Assembly (NCBI GenBank): GCA_002085465.1
Contig: NBML01000044.1
Location: forward strand, 1 to 20,153
Length of the DNA: 20,153 nt
Direction: 5' to 3'
DNA from: Desulfobacteraceae bacterium 4572_89
GTDB taxonomy: Bacteria > Desulfobacterota > Desulfobacteria > Desulfobacterales > Desulfobacteraceae
Part shown: positions 14,507-20,153 of the stretch, in pieces
Numbering within the stretch: position 1 is the stretch's first letter
Layout of the letters: every line of letters starts with the position of its first letter
Notes under the pieces: generated by a model
What the model saw: only the letters and a program-made list of their open reading frames with translations
Databases searched by the model: none
What the model was told of the DNA's origin: nothing
Program-made: the position numbers and the translations under genes

Positions 14507-14544
14507 GGCGCCACCAGTGGCGCCACTTTGTGTTGGTGCCAGCA
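14507..14544. promoter_or_regulatory. Dyad sites between divergent genes
   Basis: GGCGCCACCAGTGGCGCC (14507-14524) is a dyad with 8-base perfect arms, and it overlaps a second perfect palindrome AGTGGCGCCACT (14516-14527). A further GTTGGTGCCAGC lies at 14533-14544. The minus strand at 12894-12886 holds the same TTGGTGCCA. The site lies between the activator gene (minus) and the DUF4242-like gene (+), a natural operator position. No -24/-12 element was found for either gene. Confidence 0.4.
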
Positions 14545-14601
14545 TAATCAAGGGGTCATTATCTTGTCAACGTTTATTTTTTTTCTAAGCTTAATAAATA
14601 T

Positions 14602-14895
14602 ATGATGGTCCATAACACACCAGGTATCGATTGTAACGAAGTGCAGGCCAATTGGAGAAAACTGGCAGATGTTGAAGCCGGCACATGGATAAGGACATAT
14701 TATAACGAAGAAAAAGGTGTTCGGTACTGCATCTGGCTTGCCGAAAGTGAAGAAGTGCTTAAGGATATCTTTACAGAGATTGGAATAAGCTGGGATTCCA
14801 TTATCCAGGTTGAAGAGACTGTTCCAGATCTTTGGGGAGAAAAATGGGACAAACATCTTGAAGAAGATGCAGCCGCCGATAACCTTGGTATGTAA
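14602..14895 (+). CDS. DUF4242-like small protein
   Basis: 97 residues without signal or membrane segment. The core RYCIWLAESEEVLKDIFTEI followed by GISWDSIIQVEET resembles the DUF4242 fold (ferredoxin-like alpha/beta, some members described as nickel binding): a strand with Cys43, then a helix, then the 'IIQVEE' strand. Unlike its neighbours there is no clear ribosome site before the ATG at 14602 or the adjacent ATG at 14605, so the true start is uncertain. It is divergent from the sigma-54 activator and 91 bases before the universal-stress gene. The function is unknown; the family assignment is by pattern only. Confidence 0.65.
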   Translation: MMVHNTPGIDCNEVQANWRKLADVEAGTWIRTYYNEEKGVRYCIWLAESEEVLKDIFTEIGISWDSIIQVEETVPDLWGEKWDKHLEEDAAADNLGM

Positions 14896-14910
14896 TGCAG
14901 AGGAGCGTGG

Positions 14911-14940
14911 GGTGCAGGTTTCAATCATGGGGTCTGCACC
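14911..14940 (+). terminator. Hairpin between DUF4242-like and universal-stress genes
   Basis: Perfect 7-base arms GGTGCAG (14911-14917) and CTGCACC (14934-14940) with a 16-base loop. There is no T-run, so attenuation or RNA processing is as likely as termination. Confidence 0.35.
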
Positions 14941-14986
14941 TTAAGTTGCGAAGAAACCTTTACACAAAAGATAGGGAGATAAGATT

Positions 14987-15442
14987 ATGTATAAGAAAAT
15001 TCTTTTTGGTACCTGCCTGACTGAGTATTGCAGCAATATTTTTAATTATGCCTTGAATCTTGCCCAGGAAAATGATGCAAAACTCTGGATATATTATGGC
15101 CTTGGCCGTTTAAATCTTGACGAGGCAGGAGCTGAACAGGCAATTAAAAAGGCTGAGGCTGATGTGGCCCAGGCCTATGTGCAGCAGATGAAGGATCGGG
15201 ATTTTAATAATTATGCAATTAATGTCAGTGACGGAGATGTGGTCAGTGAGCTTTCAAAGCTTGCCCGAAATGCTTCCATAGATTTGATGGTCATGGGTAC
15301 ATCTACCGAGGTCCCCCTGGCCATGGGTGGAAGTTCAGATGTAAGACCACTTGGGGCGACAATAGCAGATGCTCTTTTATGGGCACCCTGCCCTGTGATG
15401 ATTATTCCTCCGTCACTTATACCCGGGCTTGCCAGGGGGTAA
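14987..15442 (+). CDS. Universal stress protein family (UspA-like)
   Basis: 151 residues with the Usp fold: MYKKILFGTCLTEYCSNIFN at the N-terminus (strand and first helix), a middle helix rich in Ala and Glu, then DLMVMGTSTEVPL and the C-terminal ADALLWAPCPVMIIPP, where the 'APCPVLVV'-type ending is typical. The ATP-binding glycine pattern (G-2x-G-9x-G-S/T) is only partly kept (MGTS...LGATIADA), so nucleotide binding is unsure. Usp proteins aid survival under starvation or redox stress. Start: AGGGAG eight bases before the ATG. The palindromic repeat copy B follows directly. Confidence 0.85.
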   Translation: MYKKILFGTCLTEYCSNIFNYALNLAQENDAKLWIYYGLGRLNLDEAGAEQAIKKAEADVAQAYVQQMKDRDFNNYAINVSDGDVVSELSKLARNASIDLMVMGTSTEVPLAMGGSSDVRPLGATIADALLWAPCPVMIIPPSLIPGLARG

Positions 15443-15449
15443 TGAACTT

Positions 15450-15535
15450 GGCATGCTATCGTGCGAGCTTTTAGCCATTAGCTGTTGGCTAAAGCATAGT
15501 GGCTAATGGCTGAATGCAAATTCCTATGCTATCAA
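15450..15535 (+). repeat. Palindromic intergenic repeat, copy B
   Basis: About 86 bases, beginning GGCATGCTATCGTGCGAGCT and ending ATGCAAATTCCTATGCTATC, with TTTAGCCATTAGCTGTTGGC near the left and GTGGCTAATGGCTGAATGC near the right. These halves pair into a long hairpin. Its reverse complement aligns with 4115-4196 at most positions. Located 8 bases after the universal-stress stop codon, it may act as a transcription end or mRNA-stabilising structure. Confidence 0.8.
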
Positions 15536-15570
15536 GTTAAAATGGGATCTAAGATGAAGTGTATGATATT

Positions 15571-15605
15571 TGTGCCACGGCGATTCATAGTATCAAAGTG
15601 GCACA
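15571..15605. promoter_or_regulatory. Dyad before the DUF1638 gene
   Basis: TGTGCCAC (15571-15578) and GTGGCACA (15598-15605) are perfect 8-base inverted repeats 27 bases apart centre to centre, 35 bases before the GTG start. Either an operator with two sites or a leader hairpin. The right arm contains TGGCAC, but no TTGC follows at the right spacing for sigma-54. Confidence 0.35.
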
Positions 15606-15639
15606 TAGCAAGTATTTTATTGTAATCAAGGAGGCAGTT

Positions 15640-16293
15640 GTGGAAAAACTCTCATTTATGGATACTGCACTAGTGGCCTGTGGAACCATGAGTCCTGAAA
15701 TCAATTATCTGGTGAAAGAGGGCTTTCTGGATACCAGTCATGTTTTTTTTACAACCCCCGGGCTTCATCAGGATATTCCGGAACTTGAAGCTCAGCTGGT
15801 CAAACTTGTTGAAAAAGGGAAATCAGTTGCCAGGGGTGTGATAGTTGTCTATGGCGGTAAATTTTGTTATGTCAATGCAGATAATCCAACCCGGGTAATG
15901 AAAACAATTATCAAAGAACAAGGGTCAAAAGTTGTAAGAATTGAAGCCTCCCATTGCATGGGTATGCTTGCCAGCGATGATGAGATGCAGGAGATCAAAA
16001 ATGAACTTGCCGGTGGTGAGCCTGTATGGTTTATGACGCCGGGCTGGATAAAATATCGCAGACAGGTATTCAAGGGCTGGGACAAGGGTCTGGCCAATGA
16101 AAATTTTCCCAGACATACCGGGGGTGCTGTTGTCCTGGACGGCATTGGATACCTGGACCAATATATGGAAGAAAATCCAGAGGAATTCCTTGAATATTGT
16201 GACTGGATGGGGATTCCCATGCAGGGATATCCTGTTAGTCTGGATCGGTTTAAGGGCCTTTTAATTGATGCATTAAAAGGTTTGGATAAATAA
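15640..16293 (+). CDS. DUF1638 domain protein
   Basis: 217 residues from a GTG start, chosen because AAGGAGG lies six bases before it; the ATG at 15559 has no ribosome site and would extend over the dyad. The family opening TALVACGTMSPEINYL is followed by a GGKFCYVN segment, EASHCMGMLAS and FMTPGWIKYR (residues about 155-165), conserved Cys and His that suggest a metal or thiol centre. DUF1638 has no settled function; from memory it is often seen near corrinoid/methyltransferase genes in anaerobes, which would fit the one-carbon theme here, but that is not shown by this sequence. The flavoprotein gene follows after 11 bases with its own AAGGAG, so the two form an operon. Confidence 0.85.
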   Translation: MEKLSFMDTALVACGTMSPEINYLVKEGFLDTSHVFFTTPGLHQDIPELEAQLVKLVEKGKSVARGVIVVYGGKFCYVNADNPTRVMKTIIKEQGSKVVRIEASHCMGMLASDDEMQEIKNELAGGEPVWFMTPGWIKYRRQVFKGWDKGLANENFPRHTGGAVVLDGIGYLDQYMEENPEEFLEYCDWMGIPMQGYPVSLDRFKGLLIDALKGLDK

Positions 16294-16304
16294 AAGGAGA
16301 ATAC

Positions 16305-17654
16305 ATGAGGCTTGTTATTATAGGTGGTGATGCTGCGGGCATGAGTGCTGCCAGCAGAGTTAAAAGAAAAGACCCGGATCTTGATGTAATTGTATTGGAA
16401 CAGACCTTTGATGTCTCCTATAGTGCCTGCGGCATGCCCTATAATATTGCTGATCCTGAAAGGGATATGGAAAAGCTTGTTGTTAGAAAAGCCAGGGTGT
16501 TTATTGAAAAGAATAAGATTAATCTTCTGATCGGTCACAGGGCCACAGGTCTGGATAGAAAGGCCAAAAAGGTGTCTGGAATAACTTCTAAAGGAAAGGC
16601 CTTCAGTTTCGGTTATGATAAGCTTTTAATTGCCACTGGGGCTTCTCCAGTGATTCCAGATCTGCCGGGATTTGATCTGCCCCAGGTGATGGCTTTAAAA
16701 AGCCTTGAACACGGAAAAATGATAAAATCCCATATCCTTGAGAACAATATCAAAAAAGCGGTGATCGTCGGTATGGGATATATTGCCCTGGAAATGTGCG
16801 AAGCTTTTGAAAAGCTGGGAATAAAAACCAGCATGGTAAAGCCTGGATCTGTTTTCCTTCCCTGGCTTGCCCAGGACTTGGCCCGGGTTATCCATCAGGA
16901 GCTGATTCATAAAGGCGTGGATATTTATTCGGGAGTACCCATCCAGAAAATTGAACCCCTGGAACATGGCAACAGCAGAGTTCAGGTTGTCTGTGAAAAC
17001 CTGAACCTTAAGGCAGATATGGTCTTTGCGGCTTCCGGCGTAAAGCCCTGCAGTGAAATTGCAAAGCAGGCAGGCCTTGAATTGGGCATTTCAGATTCCA
17101 TAGCAGTGGACAGATTTTTGAAAACTTCAGACAAGGATATTTATGCTGCCGGAGACTGTGCTGATGCATATCATGTGGTGACAAATGAAAAATGCTGGAT
17201 TCCCCTGGCATTGAGGGCCAACAGAGCAGGGTGGGCAGTTGCCGATAATGTAACCGGGACCCGTACTAATCTTCAAGGGGTTGCAGGTACATCGGTTTTT
17301 AAAGTTTTTTCCCTTGAAGTTGCCAGATCAGGGCTAAATTATAAAGAAGCAGCAGAGGCTGGATTCGATCCTGTGGAAAATTATGTTAAAACCCGTTCCA
17401 GAGCCCATGGGCATCCAGGATCAACACCTATCCATATTAATATGGTGGCTGATAAAAAAAACGGCCGCCTGCTTGGGGCTCAAATGGTGGGAAATGAAGG
17501 GGTAGCCCATAGAATCAATGCAATTGCAATTGCATTGCATAATAAAATGAGTGTTAAAGATTTTTCCCAGACAGATCTGGCCTATGCCCCTCCCTTTGGG
17601 CCGGTTTGGGATCCTTTATTAACGGCAGCCAACCAATTGGTGAAAAAAATATAA
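16305..17654 (+). CDS. CoA-disulfide-reductase-like FAD/NAD(P) oxidoreductase
   Basis: 449 residues of the peroxide/CoA-disulfide reductase class of flavoproteins. FAD site VIIGGDAAGMSAASR (4-18), single redox-active Cys42 in VSYSACGMPYNI (CoADR/NADH-oxidase position), NAD(P) site VIVGMGYIALEMCE, second FAD contact IYAAGDCADA, and a C-terminal dimer domain ending DLAYAPPFGPVWDPLLTAAN. Such enzymes reduce CoA disulfide, CoA-persulfide, O2 or related thiol substrates with NAD(P)H. There is no fused rhodanese domain, so a persulfide-reductase (Npsr-type) assignment is not supported directly. Start: AAAGGAG 6 bases before the ATG. It is in an operon with the DUF1638 gene. Its stop codon lies in a tandem duplication of TGGTGAAAAAAATA. 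Confidence 0.9.
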   Translation: MRLVIIGGDAAGMSAASRVKRKDPDLDVIVLEQTFDVSYSACGMPYNIADPERDMEKLVVRKARVFIEKNKINLLIGHRATGLDRKAKKVSGITSKGKAFSFGYDKLLIATGASPVIPDLPGFDLPQVMALKSLEHGKMIKSHILENNIKKAVIVGMGYIALEMCEAFEKLGIKTSMVKPGSVFLPWLAQDLARVIHQELIHKGVDIYSGVPIQKIEPLEHGNSRVQVVCENLNLKADMVFAASGVKPCSEIAKQAGLELGISDSIAVDRFLKTSDKDIYAAGDCADAYHVVTNEKCWIPLALRANRAGWAVADNVTGTRTNLQGVAGTSVFKVFSLEVARSGLNYKEAAEAGFDPVENYVKTRSRAHGHPGSTPIHINMVADKKNGRLLGAQMVGNEGVAHRINAIAIALHNKMSVKDFSQTDLAYAPPFGPVWDPLLTAANQLVKKI

Positions 17655-17669
17655 CTGGTGAAAAAAATA
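17638..17669 (+). repeat. Short tandem duplication at the flavoprotein stop codon
   Basis: TGGTGAAAAAAATA occurs at 17638-17651 and again at 17656-17669, period 18, spanning the TAA. A recent slippage-type duplication is the simplest explanation. Confidence 0.7.
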
Positions 17670-17671
17670 GG

Positions 17672-17998
17672 TCAATAATACACAGGTTCGGCATATTCAA
17701 TGCCATAACCATATTGCCCGCCAGGGGAGGAAGTTCCCAGTTCATTGGACCATTTGAGATACCCTGAGTATTTTTCATATTTTTCAGGACCTTTTGAGTT
17801 CTGGTCATAATTTTTTATTCGAACAAATACCTCCTCGTCAATATCAATTTTTTCATTGGTTTCCAGATACATCCCGCCATTGCTGTAATTATAAATAATT
17901 CCTTCATAATATTGATCCTGGGAATCATATCGATACAAGGATACAGGCAATTGAAGCTCATACCTTTCATGCTGTCTTTTTTCACTGGGATTTTCCAT
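17672..17998 (-). CDS. PilZ domain protein (c-di-GMP receptor)
   Basis: 108 residues from the ATG at 17998, chosen because AGGAG lies six bases before it; the longer frame to 18061 would overlap the regulator gene. Signature residues for c-di-GMP binding are present: RxxxR as Arg8-Gln-His-Glu-Arg12 and NYSNGG (37-42) for the (D/N)xSxxG motif. It is a single-domain protein, as expected for adaptors that change a partner's activity when c-di-GMP binds. It is encoded 34 bases after the sigma-54 activator on the same strand and so probably cotranscribed; that link could make the response also sensitive to c-di-GMP. The target is unknown. Confidence 0.88.
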   Translation of the reverse strand: MENPSEKRQHERYELQLPVSLYRYDSQDQYYEGIIYNYSNGGMYLETNEKIDIDEEVFVRIKNYDQNSKGPEKYEKYSGYLKWSNELGTSSPGGQYGYGIEYAEPVYY

Positions 17999-18008
17999 TT
18001 TTTCTCCT

Positions 18009-18036
18009 GTTGATGGGTTTAAGTTGATGGGTTTAA
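18009..18036 (-). repeat. 14-bp tandem duplication at the regulator stop codon
   Basis: GTTGATGGGTTTAA occurs twice in succession (18009-18022 and 18023-18036). The second copy contains the TAA of the minus-strand activator. It resembles the duplication at 17638-17669. Confidence 0.75.
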
Positions 18037-19424
18037 ACCGATAAAACCATTTTAAGGTCAATATTGTATTTTTTCATGCGGTTCCAAACTGTTACCCTGT
18101 TTATATTAAGAATTTTTGCAGCCCTGGTCTGGTTGCCGTCTGCCTGTTTGAGTGCCTGGATTAATTGTGATTTTTCATTGGGCAGGGTTCTGGCATCCCT
18201 GGCTGGAATTACAGGTGCGGCAGGTTGTGTTGTGCTGATTTTTTTTGGTAAATGGTTTAATTGGATTGAAGGTCCTTCAGTGGTTACATAGGCGTACTCC
18301 ATTGCGTTTTTAAGCTCCCGGATATTCCCGGGCCAATGGTAATCCATAAATCCTTCCATGGCATCATGGCTTAACCCTTTAATTGGTTTGCCGGTTTTCA
18401 TATTTAATCGATGAATAAAGGAATTAATTAATAAAGGGATATCTTCTTTTCTCTCTCTCAGGGGAGGCAGGTGGATGGGGATGACATTGATCCTGAAAAA
18501 AAGGTCCTGCCTGAATTCTTTTTTTTCTATTAACTCTTCAAGATCCCTGTTTGTAGCTGTTATTATTCGTACATCAACCTTGATGGGTGAAATGTCACCC
18601 ACCCTTTCAAACTGACCTGATTCAATAACCCTTAAAAGTTTGGTCTGAATTGACATTGGGATATCACCGATTTCATCCAGAAAGAAATCTCCATTGTTGG
18701 CAGCTTCAAATCTGCCCACACGGTTGCTGTAGGCCCCTGTAAAAGCACCCTTGGCATGGCCGAACAGTTCACTTTCCAATACTGCCTCATTGAGTGCAGC
18801 ACAGTTGAGTTGGATAAAAGCCCTTTTTTTTCTGGAGCCGCATAAATGAATGGCATTGGCCACCAGTTCTTTACCAGTTCCGCTTTCACCCAGAATAATA
18901 ACAGGTGCATTACTTTCCGAGGCTTTCCGGATCATGTCAAATACATTCTGCATTACGGGTGATTTGCCCACCAGGCCCAGAAAATCATTTTCTTTGTCAC
19001 ATTGTTTGGTAAGGATATGCACTTTTTCATCCAGCTTTGCAAGTTCTGATATATCGGTCAGGGTCTCAACAACACCCAGTATGGCATTATTCTCATCCCG
19101 TAAAATAGAGGCATTTTTTAAAACCGGTAAAAAACTTTTATCTTTGCACTTTACAAGGCACCGGCATTTTTTCATATCTTGCTGGCCTTCCTCAAACAAT
19201 TTACACCAGGCAGAGTGTTTGTTGGTCTGGATGATCTGTTCGCAGGCATCGCAGCCCAGCATTTCACAGGACATGCCGATTGCTTCTGTTGAACTGTATC
19301 CCGTGAGTCGTTCAAAGGCTTTATTCACCATTAAAATAGAACCTTCAGGGCCGATAAACATTAATCCATCGTTAATGGTATTTACTATTTTCTTCCAGAA
19401 AATATTCATCTCACGGTCGTCCAT
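18033..19424 (-). CDS. Sigma-54-dependent transcription activator, PAS(Cys)-AAA+-Fis (second copy)
   Basis: 463 residues with the same architecture as the 13059-14483 regulator. The PAS domain (about 8-125) is richer in cysteine: GMSCEMLGCDAC (Cys53, 58, 61), Cys74, KKCRCLVKC (Cys87, 89, 93). AAA+ signatures: GESGTGKE (179-186), GAFTGA (226-231), FFLDEIGD (247-254). The Fis-type helix-turn-helix spans about 430-452 (QTRAAKILNINRVTVWNRMK). No receiver domain. It is divergent from the TusA-like operon, whose -24/-12 promoter and dyads lie in the shared intergenic region, so that operon is the likely target. The start at 19424 is supported by GAGGAT about 6 bases upstream. The recognition helix differs from the first regulator, consistent with the different dyads. 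Confidence 0.93.
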   Translation of the reverse strand: MDDREMNIFWKKIVNTINDGLMFIGPEGSILMVNKAFERLTGYSSTEAIGMSCEMLGCDACEQIIQTNKHSAWCKLFEEGQQDMKKCRCLVKCKDKSFLPVLKNASILRDENNAILGVVETLTDISELAKLDEKVHILTKQCDKENDFLGLVGKSPVMQNVFDMIRKASESNAPVIILGESGTGKELVANAIHLCGSRKKRAFIQLNCAALNEAVLESELFGHAKGAFTGAYSNRVGRFEAANNGDFFLDEIGDIPMSIQTKLLRVIESGQFERVGDISPIKVDVRIITATNRDLEELIEKKEFRQDLFFRINVIPIHLPPLRERKEDIPLLINSFIHRLNMKTGKPIKGLSHDAMEGFMDYHWPGNIRELKNAMEYAYVTTEGPSIQLNHLPKKISTTQPAAPVIPARDARTLPNEKSQLIQALKQADGNQTRAAKILNINRVTVWNRMKKYNIDLKMVLSV

Positions 19425-19450
19425 GGGTCATCCTCTCAATTGCCAGGGCA

Positions 19451-19521
19451 TTGTTTAAACAAGTATTTAAAAGGTGTTAATGATTAAACACTTGTTTAAA
19501 TACTATTCAGTGCTTAAACAG
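19451..19521. promoter_or_regulatory. TTAAACA-type dyads: candidate activator sites
   Basis: TTGTTTAAACAA (19451-19462) is a perfect 12-base palindrome. TTAAACACTTGTTTAA (19484-19499) is a dyad with the same half-site, and CTTAAACAG (19513-19521) is a half-site. They lie about 75-150 bases before the -24/-12 promoter and just after the divergent activator start, the usual place for enhancer sites. The activator is the obvious candidate binder. Confidence 0.55.
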
Positions 19522-19596
19522 TCAAGCCAAACCTTGGATATATTTTTTCTCTATAAAAACAATTTGTTAAAGATATCATTTCTTTTCCGCATTAAA

Positions 19597-19612
19597 CGGT
19601 ACACCTGTTGCA
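19597..19612 (+). promoter_or_regulatory. Sigma-54 (-24/-12) promoter of the TusA-like operon
   Basis: CGGTACACCTGTTGCA: GG (19598-19599) and GC (19610-19611) are exactly 10 bases apart, with AC after GG and a full TTGCA at -12. Mismatches to TGGCACG are at T1, C4 and G7. Transcription would start near 19623, leaving a leader of about 34 bases. Confidence 0.7.
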
Positions 19613-19656
19613 AGCACAGGCTTTGTGATTTTATATTAATAATAGCCGGGGTCTTT

Positions 19657-19902
19657 ATGACATCAAAAATTGTATTGGATCTTAAAGGAGTGATTTCACC
19701 TCTTAGCCTGCTTAAGTGCAAGAGCTGCCTGAAATCCATGGAAGAAGGGGATATCCTGGAGGTCATGCTGGCAGATATAGATGTGGTACGGGATTTGACA
19801 ATGATTGTTAAAAGGTCCCAGGATGAAGTGGTTTATAAAAACAAGATGGCAGATTGTATCTGTCTAGGAATTAAAAGAGGTTCAAGAATTGAAAATAATT
19901 AG
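19657..19902 (+). CDS. TusA-like protein lacking the catalytic cysteine
   Basis: 81 residues, start ATG at 19657; an open frame to 19474 exists, but its extra residues cross the promoter and do not resemble the family. The body fits TusA/SirA: IVLDLKGVISPLSLLKCKS, then GDILEVMLADIDVVRDL and a C-terminal ICLGIKRG. Where TusA has CPxP this protein reads ISPLS: Ser14 stands in place of the sulfur-carrying Cys and Ser17 in place of the second Pro. Two other cysteines (Cys21, Cys24) lie in the following helix. It cannot act as a classical persulfide carrier at that position; a binding or regulatory role, or use of Cys21/24, is possible. Only a weak ribosome site (GGGG) precedes it. The Tat ferredoxin follows after 36 bases, same strand. 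Confidence 0.8.
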   Translation: MTSKIVLDLKGVISPLSLLKCKSCLKSMEEGDILEVMLADIDVVRDLTMIVKRSQDEVVYKNKMADCICLGIKRGSRIENN

Positions 19903-19938
19903 AAAATCGTTAGATGTTTAATATGAAAAGGAGGTAAA

Positions 19939-20153
19939 ATGCAACTTAGTAGACGGAATTTTTTTAAATTCATGGGAGCAGCCGGCGCATCCGCTACGGC
20001 CCTGCCCTCATCTGCCAGTGCATGGGAGTCCAAGGCACCACCAGATCCCTATGGATGTCTGGTGGACCTGACCCGGTGCGTTGGCTGCCGTAAGTGCGAA
20101 GAGGCCTGCGCTGAGGTAAATGGACTGCCCGCGCCGGAAAGAGTCAATTGTGA
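19939..20153 (+). CDS. Tat-exported 4Fe-4S ferredoxin-type protein (3' truncated)
   Basis: The first 71 residues are in the window. [14 protein letters not shown] is a twin-arginine signal, with likely cleavage after ASA near residue 28, and then [20 protein letters not shown] gives the first ferredoxin motif. This is the start of the NrfC/HybA/DsrO-like class: periplasmic electron carriers of several 4Fe-4S clusters that pair with a NrfD-type membrane subunit or a molybdenum enzyme. An AAAGGAGGT lies about 6 bases before the ATG. Partners would lie beyond 20153. It is the second gene of the sigma-54-driven operon. Confidence 0.9.

Noticed and set aside
14921..14957. Possible -24/-12 promoter for the universal-stress gene
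   Set aside because: A TTGC is present at about 14945, but the bases at -24 read TGC and not TGG, so the essential GG is missing.
15598..15615. TGGCACATAGCAAG as a sigma-54 promoter for the DUF1638 gene
   Set aside because: TGGCAC matches -24, but no GC/TTGC lies 10 bases later.
15867..16538. 223-codon minus-strand ORF spanning the DUF1638 and flavoprotein genes
   Set aside because: Crosses two well-supported genes and shows no motif of its own.
18850..19458. 202-codon + strand ORF opposite the second sigma-54 activator
   Set aside because: Shadow of a gene with full AAA+ signatures.
19474..19656. N-terminal extension of the TusA-like protein to 142 residues
   Set aside because: The extra 61 residues cover the dyads and the -24/-12 promoter, have no family match and no ribosome site.

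Overview
The window looks like a chromosomal segment of a sulfate-reducing member of the Desulfobacterota, most likely Desulfobacterales. The evidence is a Qmo/Hdr-type electron-transfer operon together with MetF/MetV, TusA- and DsrE-family proteins, two sigma-54 activators and a moderate GC content judged by eye. The assignment rests on gene content only; no rRNA, tRNA or CRISPR array was seen.

Layout. 1-829 is the 3' end of a branched-chain amino-acid-type ABC transporter binding protein, closed by a strong terminator. 990-3513 holds a ZIP-family metal transporter and a lipoprotein alkaline phosphatase, both on +. 3514-4204 is a decayed intergenic region. It holds a remnant of a type II toxin-antitoxin pair (minus strand) between two 53-bp direct repeats, an intrinsic terminator, and one copy of a palindromic repeat. 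4205-12536 is a ten-gene minus-strand operon, in transcription order: tusA, mvhD-like, qmoA-like hdrA, a second hdrA-like gene, a small winged-helix protein, qmoC-like, dsrE-like, a SWIM-like Cys/His protein, metV, metF. A canonical -24/-12 (sigma-54) promoter lies 72-87 bases before tusA, with several TTTACT/AGTAAA dyads upstream of it. A cysteine-containing PAS sigma-54 activator gene (13059-14483) sits just beyond. Going right on +: a DUF4242-like small protein, a universal-stress protein, an inverted copy of the palindromic repeat, a DUF1638 protein and a CoA-disulfide-reductase-like flavoprotein. On the minus strand follow a PilZ protein and a second cysteine-containing PAS sigma-54 activator. 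The right end holds a second -24/-12 promoter driving a TusA-like gene that lacks the catalytic cysteine, then a Tat-exported ferredoxin-like protein cut by the window edge.

How the genes may work together. In acetogens such as Moorella, MetF and MetV are found with HdrABC and MvhD. Here HdrB/HdrC are replaced by a QmoC-like protein (HdrC-type ferredoxin domain fused to a heme-b membrane domain), and HdrA is represented by two proteins with complementary parts. The most interesting reading is a membrane-bound complex moving electrons between methyl-/methylene-tetrahydrofolate and the menaquinone pool, which would suit a sulfate reducer running the Wood-Ljungdahl pathway oxidatively. This is inference from gene order and domains. 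A sulfur-trafficking role (TusA and DsrE are in the same operon) is the main alternative. Both sigma-54 circuits have the same design: Cys-rich PAS activator, dyad sites, -24/-12 promoter, then an operon that begins with a TusA-family gene.
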